40,825 nucleotides of DNA from an uncultured Lachnospiraceae bacterium (lineage in GTDB: Bacteria; Bacillota; Clostridia; Lachnospirales; Lachnospiraceae), in NCBI GenBank assembly GCA_910576815.1, contig CAJTKA010000030.1, positions 1-40,825 on the forward strand, given 5' to 3'. The notes under the pieces were generated by a model. That model did no database searches, was not told the origin of the DNA, and saw nothing but the letters and a program-made list of their open reading frames with translations. The translations under genes and the position numbers were made by a program. Shown piece after piece: positions 36,316 to 40,825 of the stretch; within the stretch, counting starts at the first letter, position 1; each line of letters begins with the position of its first letter.

Positions 36316-36740
36316 ATATCTTCTCTCAGACAGAAGCCGGCAGGAATTGACCAAATAGGTTTGCTGTTTTATAAACTAAAATCCGTGCATCGACTTTTCC
36401 ACAAAATTTGTTGTCTATTTTTTGAAAAACACCCCACTGGGAGTCGAGAAATCCCCAATTTCCACAAAGTTATCCACATTGACAACCTTGTCACTTCCCG
36501 TCAATTGTTGTATAATTATGGCAAGATTTGTCTGTCATTTTCGGTATTTCCTATCATCCTTTTGTCAAAAGCACCTATTTTAACGAGAAATGGTTGACCG
36601 TTTTTGTCGTATCCTGTTTTCTCGAAGTCAATCATATTTTGTCCCTTGACGCGAAAGGTCAATCCAACCGCTGCAAATTTTTGATTCGCACACACTGTCT
36701 TATTGCATTGACTTATTGAGTCTCCCGTAAAATTCAGCAC
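36316..36740. other. Non-coding AT-rich gap with DnaA-box-like sites
   Basis: No convincing gene. It contains a perfect DnaA box TTATCCACA (36470-36478) and two near matches on the same strand, TTTTCCACA (36395-36403) and ATTTCCACA (36458-36466). A 74-codon minus-strand reading frame (36516-36740) begins with GTG right after the helicase stop but has no ribosome binding site and was not called. Confidence 0.5.
36488..36516 (+). promoter_or_regulatory. Orphan plus-strand promoter antisense to the helicase gene
   Basis: TTGTCA (36488-36493), 17-bp spacer, TATAAT (36511-36516). No plus-strand gene follows; the transcript would run antisense into the 3' end of the helicase gene. It is a good match to sigma A but could be chance in AT-rich DNA. 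Confidence 0.5.
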
Positions 36741-39233
36741 TTACAGCCATTCATCCCAAAATCTTTCCACTTTTCGACCTATTTGGTCAACTATAACAGC
36801 CTGCCAATTCTGCCATTCTCTCGGAAAAAGCTGCCGATAGGCCGGGGAGAGAAACCGCTCATCCAGCAAAACGGCAATGCCAAAATCATCCTCTGTACGA
36901 ATCACCCTGCCCGCCGCCTGCAGCACCTTATTCATACCGGGATAGCGGTACGCATAATCAAAGCCGTTCTCTCCCCAGCCGTCAAAATACTGCCGCAGGA
37001 TTTCTCTCTCATGGCAGACCTGCGGAAGTCCCGTTCCCACAATGAGCGCGCCGATCAGACTGTCGTTCTTCAAGTCGATGCCCTCACTGAAGATACCGCC
37101 CATTACACAGAATCCCAGAAGACTTTTCTCCTCCTCCATCTCGATTTCCATGCCAATGAGACTTTGCAGGTCACAGTCTTCATTCCCGCGAAAACGATTC
37201 AAAAAAGCCTCCCTCGCTTCTTCGTTCATATGGCTTTCCTGCAAAACGCATTCCACCTCGCCCGCCTCATTAAAATGTGTCTGATAGATTTCGTAAACCC
37301 GCTGCAAAAAGGCATGAGAAGGAAAAAAGGCCATGTAATTTCCCTGTCTTTGGCTGATCACCTGATGCAGATAGGAAGCAATGCGGTAATACTCTGTATC
37401 TCCCCTGCGCGCGTAGCGGCTGGTCACGTCACTGCCGATGTAGAGTCCCAGCTTATCCGGCCGAAAGACCGATTTGGCGTAAACCTCGTAGTCGCCTTCC
37501 TCCGCTCCCAGAAGGATCTTGTAATACTGTATGGGCAGAAGGGTGGCCGAAAACAGGATCGTGCTCCTACCGCGCATCATGCAGTTTTTCAGATTGACCG
37601 CGGGATTCACACAGAACAGCTTTACGATGAAGCTGCCATCCTCCCGCAACTGCGAATAAGTCACATAATTTTCATCCGCCAGCTCATACATCTCCAGAAA
37701 ATGAGATACCTCAAAGTAAAAAGCGAGGATCTCCTCCCGCACAGGGCTGTCCTCCCTGTCTTCCAGATGATCTTCGATCGCCCCGCCAAGCCGTATCAAA
37801 GCGCGCACCAGTGCCTCGATCGTCGCCTTCACACGGCAGTCTCCGCACTCTCTTTTCAGGACCAGCAGCTCCTTATTGCACTTATCCAAATTCTTGGAAA
37901 TCCGCTCGTCATATGGCTTTACCAGCTTTTTCAGCTCCAGGAAGTCTTCCTTACAAAGCACGGCGCTGTACATCTCCCTGCCCCGCTCCACCAAATTATG
38001 CGCCTCATCCACCAAAAAGACATACTCACCCTGTATGCCCTCCGAAAAAAAGCGCCGCAGATAGACATGGGGATCAAAGAGATAATTATAATCACAGATC
38101 ACGGCATCCGCAAAGAGACTCATATCCAAACATAGCTCAAACGGGCAGACCCGATACTGTTCGGCATAGGTCTCTATCGCCTCCCTGGTGTAATTGTCCA
38201 CATGAGTCAACAGATCATACATGGCCTCATTGACCCTGTCATAATGTCCCTTCGCATAGGGGCAGGACACGGGATTACAGGCCGTTTCTTCCAAAAAACA
38301 GATTTTGTCCTTAGCGGTCAATATGACACTTTTGAGCTTGAGTCCCTGCTCCCGCAATAGCGTGATGGTATCGTCCGCTACCGTGCGGGTGATGGTCTTG
38401 GCCGTTAGGTAAAAAAATTTTTCACAAAGTCCCTCGCCCATCGCCTTCACTGTGGGAAACACGGTGGAGATCGTCTTTCCCACCCCGGTCGGCGCTTCGA
38501 TAAAGAGCTTTCTCTTATGGTAGATCGTCCGATAGACATCCCCTGCAAGTTCCTTTTGCCCCTCTCTGTAGGAAAAGGGAAATTCCAGCTCTTTGATGGA
38601 TGCCTGCCGCAGTTTCTGCCACTGAAAGCTGTAATCTGCCCACTTGCGGTACTGCTCCATCACGTCTTCAAACCAGCATTTCAATTCTATGTAAGTATAA
38701 TCTTCATAAAAATAACGGATTTCCTCCGTCTCCATATGACAGTAGGTCATGCGCACCCGAATGTCAGAGAGGCCGTTTTGTTCCGCGTAGATATAAGCAT
38801 AGCACTTGGCCTGCGCCAGATGTACGGCGACGGGCCCCTTCATCTTCTTTAAGTCATGATATGTTCCCTTGATCTCGTCTATGGTCACCGTAACTTTTTG
38901 TATCGTCTGCTCCTGTCCCGGTGTCACACGCAGACGTGTCTCACTGTCGTCTGTCTTCTCCTCGATCGATAGCGGCGGCAAAGCTTCCCTGACGACTTCC
39001 GTAATAATGCCGTCAGCGCGGCCCTCCACGATGATCTCGTACTCCCCCGCGTCATGGACATAGCGAAGTCCAACCTCCGCCCGGTACTCCGGCCCCATCC
39101 GCCGCTGGATCATGCGGTGGATTCGTCCGCCCTCCTGCATCGCATCCCCGGCGGACGCCGCTTTTCGATTATCGATATCGCCGGAGCGCAGGATAAATTC
39201 TACCAGGCTCCGCACGGAAATGCGTACTTCCAT
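36741..39233 (-). CDS. DinG/XPD-type DNA helicase with N-terminal nuclease-like domain
   Basis: An 830-aa superfamily 2 helicase. Seen: an N-terminal PD-(D/E)XK-like domain (about 1-165) with His39, Asp74 in EGRADGI, Glu120-x-Lys122 in TIDEIKGT, and HLAQAKCYAYIYA, a Cas4/AddB-like pattern; Walker A EAPTGVGKT (about 246-254); candidate iron-sulfur cysteines (C312, C319, C324, C363) as in XPD/DinG; DEAH box VDEAHNL (about 408-414); and helicase motifs VI in the C-terminal half (QAAGRVIRTEDDFGIAVLLDERF). It likely acts in DNA repair or R-loop or overhang processing. The start has GGGAAGG upstream. It appears not to be in an operon with neighbours. Confidence 0.9.
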   Translation of the reverse strand: MEVRISVRSLVEFILRSGDIDNRKAASAGDAMQEGGRIHRMIQRRMGPEYRAEVGLRYVHDAGEYEIIVEGRADGIITEVVREALPPLSIEEKTDDSETRLRVTPGQEQTIQKVTVTIDEIKGTYHDLKKMKGPVAVHLAQAKCYAYIYAEQNGLSDIRVRMTYCHMETEEIRYFYEDYTYIELKCWFEDVMEQYRKWADYSFQWQKLRQASIKELEFPFSYREGQKELAGDVYRTIYHKRKLFIEAPTGVGKTISTVFPTVKAMGEGLCEKFFYLTAKTITRTVADDTITLLREQGLKLKSVILTAKDKICFLEETACNPVSCPYAKGHYDRVNEAMYDLLTHVDNYTREAIETYAEQYRVCPFELCLDMSLFADAVICDYNYLFDPHVYLRRFFSEGIQGEYVFLVDEAHNLVERGREMYSAVLCKEDFLELKKLVKPYDERISKNLDKCNKELLVLKRECGDCRVKATIEALVRALIRLGGAIEDHLEDREDSPVREEILAFYFEVSHFLEMYELADENYVTYSQLREDGSFIVKLFCVNPAVNLKNCMMRGRSTILFSATLLPIQYYKILLGAEEGDYEVYAKSVFRPDKLGLYIGSDVTSRYARRGDTEYYRIASYLHQVISQRQGNYMAFFPSHAFLQRVYEIYQTHFNEAGEVECVLQESHMNEEAREAFLNRFRGNEDCDLQSLIGMEIEMEEEKSLLGFCVMGGIFSEGIDLKNDSLIGALIVGTGLPQVCHEREILRQYFDGWGENGFDYAYRYPGMNKVLQAAGRVIRTEDDFGIAVLLDERFLSPAYRQLFPREWQNWQAVIVDQIGRKVERFWDEWL

Positions 39234-39285
39234 AACACAATACCTTCCCTTTAAAGCGCATACGCAGAGTCTGCTTATACGCGAA

Positions 39286-39330
39286 GACTCCCTACATAAG
39301 ATAATCTTACGTTATCTTACATAGGGAGTC
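39286..39330. terminator. Long hairpin between the HPr-like and helicase genes
   Basis: GACTCCCTA-CA-TAAGATAA, 7-nt loop, TTATCTTA-CA-TAGGGAGTC: 17 paired bases with one symmetric 2x2 internal loop. It follows the HPr-like gene on the minus strand after 23 bp. No T-run on either side, so it may be a structural RNA end or repeat rather than a standard terminator. Confidence 0.6.
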
Positions 39331-39353
39331 AATGTGTTCGCTGTGACCGAAAT

Positions 39354-39578
39354 TTATACCGCTACCGCCCATTTTCTGAGATGTCTCTCAAAGTCTGCGT
39401 CGTAGCCGTTGTACGCAACGGTTAAAATCTGATTGAAATTCAGTCCCAACACGCCTATGATGGATTTCGCATCCACGATAAAGCTGTTGTAGGAAATATC
39501 CACGTCGCAGTCACACCTCGTAGCAGCGGAGACAAAGTCCTTTACTTCATCCGGTCTCAATTTGATTTTGTGTTGCAT
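39354..39578 (-). CDS. HPr-like protein lacking the phosphoryl-accepting His
   Basis: A 74-aa HPr-fold protein. Seen: MQHKIKLRPDEVKDFVSAAT where HPr would carry the His15 active-site loop, and VDAKSIIGVLGLNFNQILTVAYNG, which keeps the Ser46-type AKSIIGVL motif and the following helix and strand. His15 is absent, so it cannot work as the PTS phosphocarrier; a regulatory role at Ser46, as with Crh-like proteins, or a novel role is possible. The ATG at 39578 follows GAGGTG from leader copy E; an upstream reading to 39644 runs through that leader. It is monocistronic. Confidence 0.82.
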   Translation of the reverse strand: MQHKIKLRPDEVKDFVSAATRCDCDVDISYNSFIVDAKSIIGVLGLNFNQILTVAYNGYDADFERHLRKWAVAV

Positions 39579-39583
39579 AGTCA

Positions 39584-39677
39584 CCTCATTTCTACGCCGC
39601 TCTTGCACATAACCGAGTTTGTACCAAGCGGCGCGCAGGTACAAATCTCGCGATTGAAAATTTTAATTTTCAATCAG
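39584..39677 (-). promoter_or_regulatory. Structured leader family, copy E (5' UTR of HPr-like gene)
   Basis: The shortest copy, lacking hairpin 3. Sense hairpin 1 GATTGAAAATT/AATTTTCAATC is followed by hairpin 2 with stem CGAGTTTGTACC/GGTACAAATCTCG (one bulge) and a 12-nt loop. Loop bases AGCGGCG (plus 39627-39633) are complementary over 7 bases to CGCCGCT at 39595-39601, adjacent to AATGAGG (plus CCTCATT, 39584-39590). Confidence 0.72.
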
Positions 39678-39720
39678 CACACATAGATAAAAAACGTTTT
39701 CTTGCTCCTCATTTGAGTAG

Positions 39721-39748
39721 ATTATACTCCAATCATTTCATTTGTAAA
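39721..39748 (-). promoter_or_regulatory. Promoter of the HPr-like gene
   Basis: Minus-strand TTTACA (39743-39748), 16-bp spacer, TATAAT (39721-39726). The transcript starts with about 135 nt of 5' UTR that includes leader copy E. The rest of 39750-39892 is AT-rich with no gene. Confidence 0.7.
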
Positions 39749-39892
39749 GAGGTAATTTTGTTTCTTACAGCGTACAATTTTGGATAATCTTGGTCACTCT
39801 GCACAAATTTACATAATTAGTTTGAACATCAAATGTATTTTTGTGAAAACTGCCTATTATCTCAAGTTTCCCCGTTCCCGCGCGTCTGCATT

Positions 39893-40687
39893 TTATCGTT
39901 TTTGCTCAAATTCCAGCATATAATCTTGGTAACGGTAAGCGCACATCTGCCTCTGCAATGCCCTGTTTTCACGGCTCTTGATAGCGATCGTGCGGTGAAA
40001 TGTCCGAAACAGCTCCTGATATTCCAACTCTTTTGCAGACCATGCCGACACCCCGAGCAAAAAATCCGCTTCTGCCGTCACCAGATACCATTCCTCTCCC
40101 GCAGGGTGTACCCCGAAAAGCTTACGATGCTCATCATAGACCATGAAGTTTTCGATGCTCAGTCTGTCCGCAAAGTGGGGCATCACAAAGGGCACCACAT
40201 TGTTTTTGGGCCCGATCTTTGCAAACAAAATGCTGTCTCCCGCACCGTTCATGGCCGCAAGCTCCTGAAAACGGATGAACTCAATCTCATAGTGCGCTTC
40301 ATTGGCCGTAAACCGCGCCAGCTCAAAACACCTCGCCACATGAGGATTTCTCACATTTTCCATCACCCGCCTGCCGCTTCCCGCCGTAAGCGCATCCACC
40401 ACCGTCTGATAGACCGCCTCGCCTTTATCGGGATAACAGGAGGCCGCCGCGCGGCAGAGAGAATGGTAAACATGCTCGCCCAGCCTTGCCTGCAGGGTCC
40501 TCGCTACCTTATCAGTTTTGACAGGATCGGGATCAATATGCACATACGTTGCAAATAAGCGAAGATTTTCTTCCTTTCCGATTTGCAGATGGAGATGTTC
40601 ATGCCCCTCCCGCAGAGCATAGGCATCATAGATGCCTGTGAAGATTCCCTCCAGAGAATCCTCGCAGATGAGATATTTTTCTTCCAC
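39893..40687 (-). CDS. TIGR03915-type DNA metabolism protein (DUF4130 family)
   Basis: A roughly 264-aa protein. Seen: an N-terminal KYLICEDSLEGIFTGIYDAY start, a central helical domain (RVMENVRNPHVARCFELARFTANEAHYEIEFIRF), FADRLSIENFMVYDEHRKLFGVHPAG and a C-terminal REN(R)ALQRQMCAYRYQDYMLEF. This matches the TIGR03915/DUF4130 family, which usually pairs with a radical SAM protein (TIGR03916) in a predicted DNA repair or modification unit; no partner lies in this window. GTG at 40687 is chosen because GGAGG lies five bases upstream; an ATG at 40699 in the same frame would add four residues but lacks a site. Confidence 0.8.
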   Translation of the reverse strand: MEEKYLICEDSLEGIFTGIYDAYALREGHEHLHLQIGKEENLRLFATYVHIDPDPVKTDKVARTLQARLGEHVYHSLCRAAASCYPDKGEAVYQTVVDALTAGSGRRVMENVRNPHVARCFELARFTANEAHYEIEFIRFQELAAMNGAGDSILFAKIGPKNNVVPFVMPHFADRLSIENFMVYDEHRKLFGVHPAGEEWYLVTAEADFLLGVSAWSAKELEYQELFRTFHRTIAIKSRENRALQRQMCAYRYQDYMLEFEQKR

Positions 40688-40728
40688 ACTAACCTCCATG
40701 TTACAGCTTTTCTGTGTCTCAAATCGGC

Positions 40729-40825
40729 GCGAAGAATGCCGCATTTCAAGCATTCTCCTAAGTGAAACTGAGTGCTTCTTGGCGTCCCGTCCAATGGCGG
40801 GACGTCTTTAGAAGCACTTTTCACC
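40729..40825. repeat. Repeat family 2, copy H (reaches the window edge)
   Basis: Hairpin GAATGCCGC/GCATTC, then outer GTGAAA (40752-40757) with TTTCAC near 40819-40824, AGTGCTTCT/AGAAGCACT (about 40761-40769 and 40810-40818) and CGTCCCG/CGGGACG. Same layout as copy G, with compensating changes in stems (GTTCT/AGAAC there, GCTTCT/AGAAGC here). An open frame on the minus strand through it encodes ASKDVPP, close to the LacI tail SSKDVPS. Confidence 0.7.

Noticed and set aside
36516..36740. 74-codon minus-strand frame immediately after the helicase stop
   Set aside because: It starts with GTG without a Shine-Dalgarno sequence, in an AT-rich gap that also holds a promoter and DnaA-like sites. The protein-like part MIDFEKTGYDKNGQ keeps some doubt open.
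36783..38135. 450-codon plus-strand open frame opposite the helicase gene
   Set aside because: It is fully antisense to a clearly conserved helicase, has no ribosome binding site, and shows no recognisable domain.
40504..40824. 106-codon minus-strand frame at the right edge
   Set aside because: It overlaps the TIGR03915-type gene in another frame. Its open run through repeat copy H is noted but is not enough to call a gene; an upstream gene may end in the repeat beyond the window.

Overview
The window looks like chromosome of a spore-forming, gut-type Clostridia member, most likely Lachnospiraceae. The grounds are a spoIIA operon, a T-box-controlled valS, a DUF6465 protein, a DUF1700/DUF4097 pair under a PadR repressor, and a beta-mannooligosaccharide phosphorolysis locus built from two GH130 enzymes plus a 2-epimerase. 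No rRNA, tRNA, CRISPR array or prophage was seen. Most genes lie on the minus strand.

Layout. 1-1323: spoIIAA-spoIIAB-sigF (sigF runs off the left edge). 1.4-9.6 kb: a zinc-ribbon/TPR membrane protein, a 48-aa ORF, folC, a FapA/DUF342 protein, and valS behind a T-box leader. 9.7-13.6 kb: an ECF S-component, PspC, a small ITR/TSD-bounded mobile cassette carrying a 104-aa ORF, and the padR-DUF1700-DUF4097 operon. 13.7-18.4 kb: azlCD, a DUF6465 gene, and the trkA-trkH potassium operon. 18.5-20.4 kb: a SpoIID-like/peptidoglycan-binding/LysM protein. 20.5-30.2 kb: mannooligosaccharide locus (two GH130 phosphorylases, epimerase, two permeases, binding protein, AraC and LacI regulators). 30.3-34.7 kb: a heterodimeric ABC exporter pair preceded by an ORF-less group II intron and a 37-aa ORF. 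34.9-40.7 kb: intracellular GH13 enzyme, XPD/DinG-type helicase with an N-terminal nuclease-like domain, an HPr-like protein lacking the catalytic His, and a TIGR03915-type protein.

Mannan locus logic: the binding protein and permeases import oligosaccharides. The GH130_2-type enzyme shortens them by phosphorolysis. The epimerase turns mannobiose into mannosylglucose, and the GH130_1-type enzyme splits that into mannose-1-phosphate and glucose. The promoters of lacI, the epimerase operon and the binding-protein operon carry related AT-rich operator-like sequences beside similar promoter boxes.

The most unusual signal is a dispersed, structured 5'-leader family: five copies, all sense to the downstream gene, in front of the TPR gene, folC, the DUF1700 gene, trkH and the HPr-like gene. 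Each has a hairpin with a variable loop complementary to the bases just 5' of the Shine-Dalgarno region. Loop and target change together in four of five copies, which suggests a conserved pseudoknot next to the ribosome binding site. A second repeat family supplies the C-terminal codons of LacI.
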